Source: an uncultured Clostridium sp. (GTDB lineage Bacteria; Bacillota; Clostridia; Clostridiales; Clostridiaceae). Taken from it: DNA of 26,046 bases. The DNA is taken from assembly GCF_937920395.1 (NCBI RefSeq), contig NZ_CALEVF010000206.1, positions 1 through 26,046 of the forward strand. Direction: 5' to 3'. Positions 1 to 7,742 of the stretch are shown piece after piece (the stretch's first letter is position 1; each line of letters begins with the position of its first letter). The translations under genes were made by a program, and so were the position numbers. The notes beneath the pieces are model-generated. The model saw only the letters and a list, made by a program, of their open reading frames with translations. It made no database searches and was not told where the DNA came from.

Positions 1-237
1 TACGCTAAGGTTGTAGTTTTATTAGTAGTCGGATATGCTTTAAGCCCTATTGATACAATACCGGATTTTATACCTGTATTGGGTTATCTTGATGATCTTA
101 TTTTAGTACCTATTTGTGTAGCATTTGCAATTAGACTAATACCCGAAGATATTATGAGTGATTGTAGAGAACAATCAAAAAATATTTTTAAAGAGGGTAA
201 AGCTAAAAATTGGTTTTTAAGATTAAAGGCTATATAA
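1..237 (+). CDS. YkvA/DUF1232-like membrane protein, 3' end only
   Basis: The window opens inside this reading frame, which runs 78 codons to TAA at 235-237. The visible part contains the motif LSPIDTIPDFIPVLGYLDD followed by a hydrophobic stretch (LILVPICVAFAIRLIP). This is the hallmark of the DUF1232 (YkvA) family of small membrane-associated proteins, whose biochemical role is not established. The tail is basic and polar (KNIFKEGKAKNWFLRLKAI). The start codon and N-terminus lie outside the window, so full length and operon context cannot be judged. No clear terminator follows the stop codon. The family assignment is confident from the motif; no function is proposed. Confidence 0.8.
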   Translation, partial: YAKVVVLLVVGYALSPIDTIPDFIPVLGYLDDLILVPICVAFAIRLIPEDIMSDCREQSKNIFKEGKAKNWFLRLKAI

Positions 238-602
238 AGTGGACAAAAATTCTATGGAAGTTAATTTTTATTGTGCATATTATATAAACATAACTGACAA
301 GAAATATAATACATGAGGATAACAAATTAAAATTTTTTAAACAAAGGTAAATTTGGAATTAAAGTGCATATATGAATTAATAGAATAACATTACAATTTA
401 AGAAGCATTAAATTGATGTAAAATAAACATCTATACAATATAAAGTTCTGATTTCTTATCTTATATTATTTTGTTTTTATTCTATTAGATGGTTAGACTA
501 TGAAAATGGCTAGAATACTGGGACTAAGTAATATAATGTATATAATGTGTAAAAAAAATATATAAATTAATATAAAGAGAATCAAGTATAAAATATCACT
601 TA
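238..602. other. Intergenic stretch without recognised gene
   Basis: This is very AT-rich sequence with stop codons in all frames. A 21-codon frame starting near 499 has no ribosome binding site and is not called. I see no RNA gene or clear promoter here, although TATAAT-like hexamers occur around 532-546. Confidence 0.6.
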
Positions 603-643
603 AACAAGTAAATAATATATGAGTTATAGATTATTTACTTGTT
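603..643. repeat. Perfect 14-bp inverted repeat (hairpin)
   Basis: AACAAGTAAATAAT at 603-616 is exactly reverse-complemented at 630-643, with a 13-nt loop. No T-run follows on the plus strand. A second small hairpin (AAACC at 646-650, GGTTT at 656-660) and a terminator (686-714) follow at once, so three hairpins are stacked within about 110 nt. Confidence 0.7.
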
Positions 644-685
644 AAAAACCCACTAGGTTTGGGCTTTGAGAGAGTAAAAATAAAA

Positions 686-715
686 ACGCCTGAGAAATTC
701 TCAGGTGTTTTTATC
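686..715. terminator. Bidirectional intrinsic terminator
   Basis: ACGCCTGAGAA (686-696) pairs with TTCTCAGGTGT (about 698-708) with one G-U pair, and is flanked by an A-run on the left and a T-run on the right. It can therefore end transcription on either strand. On the minus strand it lies about 80 nt downstream of the small ORF at 794-934. On the plus strand it would end any transcript covering the upstream hairpins. Confidence 0.75.
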
Positions 716-793
716 GTTTGTAGTAAACCATCATTTTATATTGTTTTATTTGTTAAGTCCGAAGGATGAACATTATATCATCCCCGGGCCATA

Positions 794-934
794 TTATTCT
801 TTATATTTTTTGCCTTTATACCTATAAGTTATAATTACTTTTCCATGCAATTTCGTTACAGATAGATAACTACAGTTTAAAATGGCAAATAAAATGCTGA
901 AGAATACGACCTGAATCCAATTCAGGTGAAACAT
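794..934 (-). CDS. Small single-pass membrane peptide, 46 aa
   Basis: This minus-strand frame starts with ATG at 934-932 and is preceded by a strong ribosome binding site (AAAAAGGAGATATACT immediately upstream). It ends with TAA at 796-794. The peptide begins MFHLNWIQVVFFSILFAILN, a hydrophobic helix long enough to span a membrane. It finishes in a basic tail (TYRYKGKKYKE). The downstream terminator at 686-714 works in this direction too. I recognise no family. The layout of hydrophobic N-terminal half and positively charged tail is shared by many small membrane peptides, including type I toxins, but I see no antisense RNA gene that would make that more than a possibility. The strong ribosome binding site and terminator are the reasons for calling it. 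Confidence 0.5.
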   Translation of the reverse strand: MFHLNWIQVVFFSILFAILNCSYLSVTKLHGKVIITYRYKGKKYKE

Positions 935-1195
935 AGTATATCTCCTTTTTGTTATTACAAGTATAAGTATAACTAATTATAGTGAAATGTATACAGGAAA
1001 ATTATGTAATTATTATAAAAATAAGATTTTCAAGTATATAGATGCAAGTGCGAGAGTTTTACAATAAAGGGACTAAACATATATAGGTGCTTTATTGATA
1101 AGTGCAGAGATTTATTTTCGCTTTTTTATGAAGTTAGTAGTAAAGGAATAGGTTTAAGTTGAATGTAACAAGATAAATGGTAAAGCAGAGTTTAG

Positions 1196-1357
1196 AAGTC
1201 ATTACTTACCCAAGAATTAATATTTAATATGAAGGCAACATTTGTATCAAAATATGGATTAAATATGAGAAATAATATTGCACATGGTATTTTTGATGAT
1301 GATGAATTTAATTCTATATTAATCATGTATACTTGGTGGTTTATTTTTAGATTATGA
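1196..1357 (+). pseudogene. C-terminal remnant of a DUF4209-like (HEPN-type) protein
   Basis: The frame reads KSLLTQELIFNMKATFV, then SKYGLNMRNNIAHG, IFDDDEFNS and YTWWFIFRL, ending at TGA 1355-1357. An in-frame TAG at 1193-1195 closes it upstream. From memory this closely resembles the C-terminal end of DUF4209-domain proteins, which carry a conserved KYGLNLRNxxAHG segment, an acidic DDEF and a paired Trp. The RNNIAH stretch also fits the Rx4-6H motif of HEPN ribonuclease-like domains. No coherent reading frame for the much longer upstream part of such a protein is seen between 935 and 1195. This therefore looks like the surviving tail of a gene lost by deletion and decay. No ribosome binding site precedes the internal ATG at 1229, so expression is unlikely. 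The family call rests on motif memory, not on a search. Confidence 0.55.
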
Positions 1358-1587
1358 TATATATTCAGATGTTCTGATAAATATTAAATAGACTTATTAG
1401 TAATAAAAGTAGTTCAGTTTTTGTTACTAAAGGTAAAAGGTAGTATATTATTTTTAAAGCTATTAACAATAGAATATAGCTTAAAAGAAGAACAATATAA
1501 ATAATATAGTCCTCATAAATAAATTAAAAAGATTATAATGTAAAGAAAAAGTACAAGTGAGATAGGTTAAATAGAGGAGATTATATA
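1358..1587. other. Non-coding spacer upstream of the 1588 gene
   Basis: This is AT-rich with stops in all frames. TTAGTAA and TTACTAA near 1399-1432 form a 7-bp inverted repeat. TATAAT near 1533 could be a -10 element for the following gene, but no matching -35 element is visible. A GAGGAG ribosome binding site lies just before 1588. Confidence 0.4.
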
Positions 1588-1995
1588 ATGAAAGTTACTG
1601 AAGAATTTAAAAACATGATTAATGAAGATATTCAAAATTCAAAGGATGCACTTTATGATATATGTAATAAGAGAACACTCGAAGGTGCGAAATTAGAACT
1701 TTATCTAGCATCAACTGCAAGATATCATCCGTATGTTCCTAATTCTAGTGAAGGTATGCTTCGGTATTACTCTAATAACGCATTCTATGATGATGTTAAA
1801 GGTGATTCGCTTCGCCATAATATAGGCCAAGTTTACAAAAAATCGATTACATTTAAGGCATCGGGGTATCCATCATTAATTTCTATAGTTGGGAGACGCA
1901 GTAGCAGTATTATTGTAAATACTGATTACACTAACCAAAATACAAATAATAATTCAAATGAAAATAATAACATAATATGTATTTCTTTTGATTAG
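1588..1995 (+). CDS. Hypothetical protein, probable N-terminal part of an amber-split gene
   Basis: This 135-residue frame starts at ATG after a good ribosome binding site (AGAGGAGATTATATA). It stops at TAG 1993-1995. The N-terminal half is charged and probably helical (MKVTEEFKNMINEDIQNSKD). The middle has a Tyr/Ser-rich segment (YHPYVPNSSEGMLRYYSNN). The end is a low-complexity Asn-rich stretch (NQNTNNNSNENNN) with no visible membrane segment. I do not recognise the family. The stop is followed in the same frame by seven sense codons and then the next ORF (2017-2205), which has no good ribosome binding site. The two are probably halves of one protein of about 205 residues. It sits beside the DUF4209 remnant, so this may be a decayed accessory cluster. 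Confidence 0.5.
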   Translation: MKVTEEFKNMINEDIQNSKDALYDICNKRTLEGAKLELYLASTARYHPYVPNSSEGMLRYYSNNAFYDDVKGDSLRHNIGQVYKKSITFKASGYPSLISIVGRRSSSIIVNTDYTNQNTNNNSNENNNIICISFD

Positions 1996-2016
1996 GTCCG
2001 TAGAAATATAGAAAAT

Positions 2017-2205
2017 ATGTCATCTTTGTCTGAGTTAGAAATTGAAGAGATTCTACACAAGATAAATGATATAGAACAAATAATACAATCAACAGAGCGT
2101 AAATCAAAGAAATGGGAAAATGCAAAGGAAATTATTAAATGGATTGCAGATAAAGGCGTTGATGTTGGAATTGCATTATTGCCATTATTATTAAAAATTA
2201 AGTAG
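2017..2205 (+). CDS. Hypothetical helical protein, probable C-terminal part of the 1588 gene
   Basis: This 62-residue frame begins MSSLSELEIEEILHKINDIE. It has a heptad-like amphipathic helix, then a Trp/Lys-rich segment and a hydrophobic end (GVDVGIALLPLLLKIK) that could be a short membrane or packing helix. No convincing ribosome binding site precedes its ATG. It is in frame with the 1588-1995 ORF, with only the TAG at 1993-1995 and the codons for VRRNIEN between them. The simplest reading is one gene with a nonsense mutation. Independent translation by re-initiation remains possible. No family recognised. Confidence 0.4.
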   Translation: MSSLSELEIEEILHKINDIEQIIQSTERKSKKWENAKEIIKWIADKGVDVGIALLPLLLKIK

Positions 2206-2226
2206 ATAATTTATATTTTTGGAGTG

Positions 2227-2361
2227 ATGGTGAAATTAGAGGCACATAAACAACAGAAAACTAGAACCAAAGTTACTACTGATAACATGGCCGTATATAG
2301 TAGTCTAAAAGTGAATTACATAGGTGCAGGCAATAATGAAGACTCAATAATACTTTGTTAG
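2227..2361 (+). CDS. Possible 44-aa ORF, doubtful
   Basis: The frame starts at ATG 2227, or at GTG 2230, which is better spaced from TGGAG. It ends at TAG 2359-2361, shortly before a terminator. The peptide (MVKLEAHKQQKTRTKVTTDN and onward to ILC) is basic at the start and not hydrophobic. It is in the same frame as the ORFs ending at 1995 and 2205, so it may be part of the same decayed gene rather than a separate one. No family recognised. Confidence 0.2.
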   Translation: MVKLEAHKQQKTRTKVTTDNMAVYSSLKVNYIGAGNNEDSIILC

Positions 2362-2407
2362 TGAGTTTCTAGAAAGTAAAGTTGATGCGGTAAGCCTAAT
2401 GAAAAGC

Positions 2408-2439
2408 AAAACCTATTGATGAATTATCAATAGGTTTTT
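2408..2439 (+). terminator. Intrinsic terminator
   Basis: AACCTATTGAT (2410-2420) pairs perfectly with ATCAATAGGTT (2425-2435), with a 4-nt loop, and runs into TTTTT. It closes the 1588-2361 transcription unit and isolates it from the YyaL-type gene. Confidence 0.85.
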
Positions 2440-2479
2440 GGGTTATAATAAGTAAAAAGAATGAAGGGAGCGTGATAAT

Positions 2480-4553
2480 ATGTCAATCAAGACGATACGT
2501 GAAAAGCCTAATAGATTGGTTAATGAAAAGAGTCCATACCTGTTACAACATGCATATAACCCAGTAAATTGGAATCCCTGGTGTGAAGAAGCTTTTGCAG
2601 AAGCAAAAGCTCAAGATAAACCAATATTTCTTTCTATTGGGTATTCGTGATTAGGTATACTTAGCGACTTGCCATTGGTGTCATGTTATGGAAAAAGAAT
2701 CCTTTGAAAATAATAAAGTAGCATCGATACTAAATAGATATTTTATAGCAATAAAGGTGGATAGAGAAGAACGCCCTGATGTAGATAGTATTTATATGTC
2801 TGTATGTCAAGCACTTATAGGTAGTGGTGGGTGGCCTTTAACTATTTTTATGACTTCAGATAAGAAACCATTTTATGCAGGTACTTATTTTCCAAGGGAA
2901 AGCATGCGTGGAATGATTGGTATAAAAGATGTGCTAATTTCTATTGCAGAGCAGTGGAATGAAAATAAAGAGAATATTATAGAATCTAGTAAAAAAATAG
3001 TGGAGCATATGAAAAATAGTAATGGTTTTGTTAAACAAGGAGAAATAGGTGAAGATGAAATACATAATGCATATAGTAATTTTGAAAGCGTTTTTGATAA
3101 GCAATATGGTGGATTTGGAAGGTCGCCAAAATTCCCGGCTCCACACAATTTGCAATTTTTATTAAGATATTGGAAAAATTATAATGAACCTAAGGCATTA
3201 GAAATAGTGGAAACAACATTAATAGCAATGTACGCGGGTGGAATCTTTGACCATATTGGGTTTGGATTCTCTAGGTATTCCACAGATCAGAAATGGTTGG
3301 TGCCTCACTTTGAAAAAATGTTATATGATAATGCAATTTTAGCTCAGGTATATATCGAAGCTTTTGAAGCCACAGGTAAAAAGTTCTACAAAGAAGTTGC
3401 AGATAAAATATTCACATATATCTTAAGGGATATGACCTCTCCAGAGGGAACTTTTTACTGCGCTGAAGATGCAGATAGTGAAGGTATAGAGGGCAAATAT
3501 TATTTGTTAACGCTTGAAGAAGTAGAGTTGGTTTTAGGTGAAGAGAGCTGTAAAATCTATTGTGAACAATATGATATTAGGCCGGAAGGTAATTTCGAGG
3601 AGAAAAATATTCCAAACCTTATTGGAAAGCAAAACAGTACTAATATAGATGAAAAATTAAATATAAAATTAGAAAAAATGAGGGAAAAACTGTTTGAATA
3701 TAGAGAAAAGAGAATTCATCCTTATAAGGATGATAAAATATTAACATCATGGAATGGACTTATGATTGCAGCTCTTGCCTATGGAGGAAGAGTTTTTCAA
3801 AATACAAGCTATATAAATGCAGCAGAAAAGGCTATGAATTTCATATTAATTAAGATGATTAGTGATAAAGGAAGGTTAATGGCTAGATATAGAGAGGGTG
3901 ATATTGCCCATTTAGGTTATCTAGATGATTATGCTTTTACGGTTCATGCTTTAATTGAACTATATGAGGCTACTTTTAATGTAGTATATTTAACGGAGGC
4001 GATTGATCTCAATGAAAATATGATTAAACTGTTTAAGGATGAAAATCAGGGTGGATTATTTCTATATGGAGTTGATGGGGAAGAACTAATTTCAAGGCCT
4101 AAAGATATATATGATGGTGCAATGCCTTCCGGAAATTCAGTAGCTACTTTAAACATGTTAAGACTAGCTAGATTAACAGCTAATAGTAAATTAGAGGACG
4201 AGGCTGCTTTACAATTTAATGCCTTTGCATTAAAGGTTAAGACTATAGAAAGTGCTCATGCTTATTTTATGACCGCATTACTATATAGCAAAACACCAGG
4301 AAAAGATATTATAATTTCTGGGGAAACTAAGGCAAGTGGCACTAAAGATATGATTAAAGAGATTAATAGCGTATATATGCCATTTGCTACAGTAGTATTA
4401 AACAATGGTGACAAAAGGCTGATTTCAATTAATTCTGAGCTAAATGAGCATAAACAATTGATTGGAAAAACGACTGCTTATATTTGTGAAAATTATACTT
4501 GCAAAGAACCTATCACTGATTTGGAAAAGTTTTCACAAGCTATTAAGAAATAA
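2480..4553 (+). pseudogene. YyaL-type DUF255 (thioredoxin-fold) protein, disrupted by a 19-nt insertion
   Basis: Translation from ATG 2480 (ribosome binding site GAAGGGAG) reads through [21 protein letters not shown] and IFLSIGYS, the classic start of the DUF255/spermatogenesis-associated protein 20 family. It then hits TGA at 2648-2650. The expected continuation T-CHWCHVMEKESFE begins at 2667 in another frame. Removing 2648-2666 (19 nt) restores one uninterrupted frame of about 684 codons, normal for the family. The remaining 3' frame is intact: thioredoxin-like N-terminal domain, then an (alpha/alpha)6 glycosidase-like region with WLVPHFEKMLYDNA and YCAEDADSEG, ending at TAA 4551-4553. The longest uninterrupted ATG-start frame begins at ATG 2688 and lacks the CHWC cysteines. 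The long intact 3' frame suggests that the lesion is recent. A sequencing error of exactly this kind is unlikely but not excluded. Confidence 0.85.
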
Positions 4554-4574
4554 ATATATTTAGTAAGACAAAAC

Positions 4575-4598
4575 AATTAATTAATTAATTAATTAATT
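4575..4598. repeat. Tetranucleotide microsatellite (AATT)6
   Basis: Six perfect AATT units lie between the YyaL-type gene and the argS promoter. The tract is self-complementary. It begins just over 20 nt after the stop codon and about 40 nt upstream of the -35 element. Confidence 0.9.
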
Positions 4599-4638
4599 TA
4601 GTTATACCTATTTATAATAGTATTAAGAAACAAAGAAA

Positions 4639-4668
4639 TTGACAAATATGTGCTAGTGGGTATATAAT
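4639..4668 (+). promoter_or_regulatory. Sigma-A promoter of the argS T-box transcript
   Basis: A perfect TTGACA at 4639-4644 and TATAAT at 4663-4668 are separated by 18 nt. Transcription would begin near 4675, about 25 nt before the first T-box stem. Confidence 0.8.
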
Positions 4669-4689
4669 ACAGTGTAATATAGAGTAAAT

Positions 4690-4990
4690 CTATAATTATT
4701 AAATTCTGTGATGAGGACAGTACTTTCTTATTAATCTTAAAGCGAGTAAGGACATAGTGTAAGCCTTATAAGGTATAAGAAGTTAAATAGATATTTAACA
4801 AAATTGATGATACATTAATTTTAGGAAAAGAACCTTGGAGAAGCTGCCTGAACTAGTTAGAAGTATCAACTTTTGACTCTTATAGGGCATGCCGCTAACT
4901 AGCGTTAAAATATTGAGTGGACTTTATAGTCAACTAGAGTGGTACCGCGGAAATATAACCCGTCTCTTTATTTAGAGATGGGTTTTTTGT
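4690..4990 (+). promoter_or_regulatory. T-box leader (tRNA-Arg sensing) of argS
   Basis: The T-box sequence AGAGTGGTACCGCGG lies at 4936-4950 and is followed by the terminator at 4957-4988. Stem I elements are present: GATGAGGA with AGTA at 4719-4722 on the 5' side, TTCTTAT (4725-4731) pairing with ATAAGAA (4775-4781), and the conserved GTGTAAGCC at 4757-4765. By position relative to the glyQS leader as I remember it, the specifier is most likely AGA (Arg) at 4789-4791, just before a basal pairing of TTAAAT (4699-4704) with ATTTAA (4793-4798). A second AGA at 4778-4780 lies in the paired part. Uncharged tRNA-Arg would stabilise the antiterminator and allow argS transcription. The T-box identity is certain; the specifier assignment is inferred. 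Confidence 0.93.
4957..4988 (+). terminator. T-box regulated intrinsic terminator
   Basis: AACCCGTCTCT (4957-4967) pairs with AGAGATGGGTT (4974-4984), with one G-T pair, a 6-nt loop and a following T-run. It is the alternative structure to the antiterminator formed with the T-box sequence. Confidence 0.9.
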
Positions 4991-5056
4991 TATATTACAA
5001 TATACATGAGGTTGCAAGTTAGTGATAGTAATTATTATGAAGTTAAAACATTATAG

Positions 5057-5089
5057 GAGTAGATGACAGTTAATAACTGTCATCTACTC
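5057..5089. repeat. Perfect 33-nt palindrome between the T-box terminator and argS
   Basis: GAGTAGATGACAGTTA (5057-5072) and its exact reverse complement (5074-5089) flank a single A. In RNA this gives a very stable hairpin once the innermost pairs open into a loop. No T-run follows, so it is not an ordinary terminator. It lies 11 nt before the argS ribosome binding site, inside the read-through transcript. It could protect or process the mRNA, or act on DNA as a dimeric-protein site. Confidence 0.9.
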
Positions 5090-5114
5090 AGAGCAAAACA
5101 GGAGGGGAATTTTT

Positions 5115-6824
5115 ATGGATTATAAAAAAATAGTTGCACAAAGGATTAAACAGTTGGTGGATTTAGACATAGAAACAATAGAAAATTTAATTGAAATACC
5201 ACCAAAACCTGAAATGGGAGAGTTTGCTTTTCCTTGTTTTCAATTATCAAAAGCTATGAGAAAATCACCAAATATGATAGCTAAGGACTTAAAAGAAAAA
5301 ATAGAAAAAGATGGTTTTGAGAAAATAGAGTGTTTCGGTCCTTATTTAAATTTTTTCTTGGATAAGGGTGTATTTATTAAAAATACAGTAGAAAAAATAT
5401 TAGATGAGGGAGATAATTATGGATCATCTAAAATGGGTGAAGGTAAGAATATTGTAGTAGAATATTCATCACCGAATATTGCAAAACCATTTCATGTAGG
5501 ACATTTGTTCACTACAGTTATTGGTAATTCATTATATAAAATACTATCTTTTGAAGGTTATAATTGTACTGGAATTAATCATCTTGGAGATTGGGGTACG
5601 CAATTTGGTAAGCTTATTTATGCTTATAAAAACTGGGTAAATGAGGATGCTTTAGCTAAAGAGCCTATTAAAGAATTATTAAGAATTTATGTTAAATTTC
5701 ATGAAGAAGCTGAGCTTGATCCAACTCTTAATGAACAGGCAAAAATGTACTTTAAGAAATTAGAAGATGGATCAGAAGAAGAAGTTAAACTTTGGACTAA
5801 ATTTCGTGATTTAAGTTTAGTAGAGTTTAAAAAACTTTATGCAATATTAAATGTTAAATTTGATTCTTATGCTGGGGAAAGTTTCTATTGTGATAAGATG
5901 GATGCTATTATTAAGGATATAGACGAAAAGGGACTATTAGTTGAGAGTAATGGTGCTAAGGTCGTAATGCTTGATGATTACAATATACCACCATGTATAA
6001 TTAAAAAATCGGATGGAGCTACAATTTATGCAACTCGTGATTTAGCTGCAGCAACATACAGAAAGAAGACTTATGATTTTTATAAGAATATCTATGTAGT
6101 TGGAAAAGATCAAGCTCTTCATTTTAAACAAGTATTTACTACTTTAAAACTTATGGGAAATAAGTGGGCAGATGATTGTGTACATGTACCTTTTGGTACA
6201 GTAAGATTTGCAGATAAAAAATTATCTACAAGAAAAGGTGATGTTATTTTCTTAGATGATTTATTAAACCAAGCAGTGGCTAAAACTCTTGAAGTAATAA
6301 ATGAAAAGAATCCTGAACTTGAAAACAAAGAGGATGTAGCTAAAAAAGTAGGAATAGGTGCTATTGTATTTACTTATTTAAAAAACCATAGAGAAAGAGA
6401 TATTATTTTCAATTGGGAAGAAATGCTTAGCTTTGAGGGAGAAACAGGTCCTTATGTTCAATACACTTATGCAAGAGCAAAAAGTATATTGAGGAAAGTT
6501 GAAGAGACTAGCAAAAAGACTAATTCTGATGTAGAACTTGATTACAATAAATTAAATTCTAAAGAGGAATTTGAACTTGTAAAGCAGCTAGAGGGTTTCC
6601 AAAAATCAATACTGTTTGCTATTGATAAACTAGAACCATCTATGGTTACAAGATATGTAATTGATGTAGCTAAGGCCTTTAATAAATTTTACAATCAATA
6701 TAATATATCAAATTTGAAAGACGAATCTGATAAAAAAACGAAAATTAAAATGGTAGAGGCAACATGCATCGTAATTAAGAATGCATTAAGCCTTATAGGT
6801 ATAGAAGTCGTAGATAGAATGTAG
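5115..6824 (+). CDS. argS: Arginyl-tRNA synthetase
   Basis: This cytoplasmic class I aminoacyl-tRNA synthetase charges tRNA-Arg with arginine using ATP. The 569 residues match the usual length. The N-terminal tRNA D-loop binding domain occupies roughly residues 1-100. The HIGH motif appears as HVGH at 127-130 within [13 protein letters not shown]. The KMSKS loop has the ArgRS-typical altered form KLSTRKG near residue 370. The C-terminal half carries the DALR anticodon-binding domain with [20 protein letters not shown], ending IGIEVVDRM. The start is ATG 5115 after AGGAGGGG. The T-box leader directly upstream ties expression to the level of uncharged tRNA-Arg, and a terminator follows at 6851. 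The gene is monocistronic. Confidence 0.97.
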   Translation: MDYKKIVAQRIKQLVDLDIETIENLIEIPPKPEMGEFAFPCFQLSKAMRKSPNMIAKDLKEKIEKDGFEKIECFGPYLNFFLDKGVFIKNTVEKILDEGDNYGSSKMGEGKNIVVEYSSPNIAKPFHVGHLFTTVIGNSLYKILSFEGYNCTGINHLGDWGTQFGKLIYAYKNWVNEDALAKEPIKELLRIYVKFHEEAELDPTLNEQAKMYFKKLEDGSEEEVKLWTKFRDLSLVEFKKLYAILNVKFDSYAGESFYCDKMDAIIKDIDEKGLLVESNGAKVVMLDDYNIPPCIIKKSDGATIYATRDLAAATYRKKTYDFYKNIYVVGKDQALHFKQVFTTLKLMGNKWADDCVHVPFGTVRFADKKLSTRKGDVIFLDDLLNQAVAKTLEVINEKNPELENKEDVAKKVGIGAIVFTYLKNHRERDIIFNWEEMLSFEGETGPYVQYTYARAKSILRKVEETSKKTNSDVELDYNKLNSKEEFELVKQLEGFQKSILFAIDKLEPSMVTRYVIDVAKAFNKFYNQYNISNLKDESDKKTKIKMVEATCIVIKNALSLIGIEVVDRM

Positions 6825-6850
6825 AATTTAGACATTAGTAACTAAAATTT

Positions 6851-6886
6851 GCGTTATTGCTGCATTTGCAATAACGCTGGTTTTAC
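6851..6886 (+). terminator. Terminator after argS
   Basis: GCGTTATTGC (6851-6860) and GCAATAACGC (6868-6877) form a perfect 10-bp stem with a 7-nt loop, followed by TGGTTTTAC. The T-run is short but the stem is strong. Confidence 0.75.
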
Positions 6887-6954
6887 TGTATTATTAGATT
6901 ATAGAAAAATGTAAAACTTGTTTAGGATTACGTAGCAAATAAAAACACATTTGT

Positions 6955-6960
6955 TATAAT
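6955..6960 (+). promoter_or_regulatory. Extended -10 promoter of the 6997 gene
   Basis: TTGTTATAAT gives a TGn-TATAAT extended -10 element. The -35 region (TAGCAA-like) is poor, as is usual for extended -10 promoters. The start codon lies about 36 nt downstream. Confidence 0.5.
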
Positions 6961-6996
6961 GTATGCTTTTCTTTTTTTTATAGATTAGGGGGAACT

Positions 6997-7701
6997 ATGT
7001 TCATAAAAGAATATCAAATTAAGGTTATTTTACCTAAGGAAATTTTCAAAAAATACAAAATGGATACTATTGCATATTTGGATATTGAAGCTACTGGTTT
7101 TGATCTAGAATATGATAAAATAGTACTAATATCTTTAGGGTATTACTTAAGCGAGGGTGAATTTAAAATTGTTCAATATTTCGCGGAGGCGCCAAGCGAG
7201 GAAGAGATTATTTTAAAAGAATTTACTAAAGCTATGAGTAAGTTCAAAAGGTGGTGTTCCTATAATGGCACAGCATTTGATGAACCTTTCATAATTAGGA
7301 AGATGTACAGATACAATTTCAGCTTTAGATTACCTAGGGAACACATGGATTTGTATAAGTTTATAAGACCATTTCACAAAAGAATGGGAATTCAAAGCTG
7401 TAGTTTAAAAAGTGTGGAACAGTTTATTGGTATTAAGAGAAAAGATGAAATTAACGGAGCAAAGTGGGTTGAATTGTATAATGAATACCTATTAAAACAT
7501 GATGAAAGGCTGAAAGAGATTCTTATGCTTCATAATTATGAAGATGTTGTAAATTTACCTGAAATTTTCAAAGTAATTAACACTATTGACATTGATTTGG
7601 ATCTTAAGAGAAAAGAAAAATTAGCTAAAAAACAAATGTCTCTTATGAAGAATAATAGAAATACAAATCAGCCACTAAAAACAGTAAGTGGCAGGTTATA
7701 A
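6997..7701 (+). CDS. RNase H-fold 3'-5' exonuclease-like protein (YprB type)
   Basis: The 234 residues contain the signature of the DnaQ/RNase H-like exonuclease superfamily. YLDIEATGFD (residues 28-37) supplies the D-x-E metal ligands, YNGTAFDEPFI is the Exo II-like segment with Asp, and HNYEDVVNLPEIF is the Exo III-like segment. This is the arrangement of the YprB-type ribonuclease H-like domain. The nucleic acid substrate cannot be deduced. It starts at ATG 6997 after TTAGGGGGAACT. A second member of the same fold lies at 10177-10875, beyond the feo operon on the opposite strand. The tail (about residues 195-234) is very basic and could bind nucleic acid. It is convergent with feo and shares the terminator at 7702. 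Confidence 0.8.
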   Translation: MFIKEYQIKVILPKEIFKKYKMDTIAYLDIEATGFDLEYDKIVLISLGYYLSEGEFKIVQYFAEAPSEEEIILKEFTKAMSKFKRWCSYNGTAFDEPFIIRKMYRYNFSFRLPREHMDLYKFIRPFHKRMGIQSCSLKSVEQFIGIKRKDEINGAKWVELYNEYLLKHDERLKEILMLHNYEDVVNLPEIFKVINTIDIDLDLKRKEKLAKKQMSLMKNNRNTNQPLKTVSGRL

Positions 7702-7741
7702 AAAAAGTGGTATAGTACATAAATGTACTATACCACTTTTT
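7702..7741. terminator. Bidirectional terminator between convergent units
   Basis: A perfect 19-bp inverted repeat (7702-7720 and 7723-7741) has AAAAAG at one end and CTTTTT at the other. It serves both the exonuclease gene on the plus strand and the feo operon on the minus strand. It begins directly after the stop codon at 7699-7701. Confidence 0.9.
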
Positions 7742-7742
7742 G

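Noticed and set aside
745..800. Further copy of the ~40-bp repeat unit (CATCC..CGGG..CCATAT)
   Set aside because: The resemblance is short, overlaps the 3' end of the 46-aa ORF region and could be chance in AT-rich sequence.
2648..2650. TGA read as selenocysteine in the YyaL-type gene
   Set aside because: The frame after TGA does not continue the protein; the correct frame resumes 19 nt later.
4575..4598. (AATT)6 tract as a phase-variable promoter element
   Set aside because: It lies outside the -35/-10 spacer and about 40 nt upstream of the -35 element, so length change would hardly affect promoter geometry.
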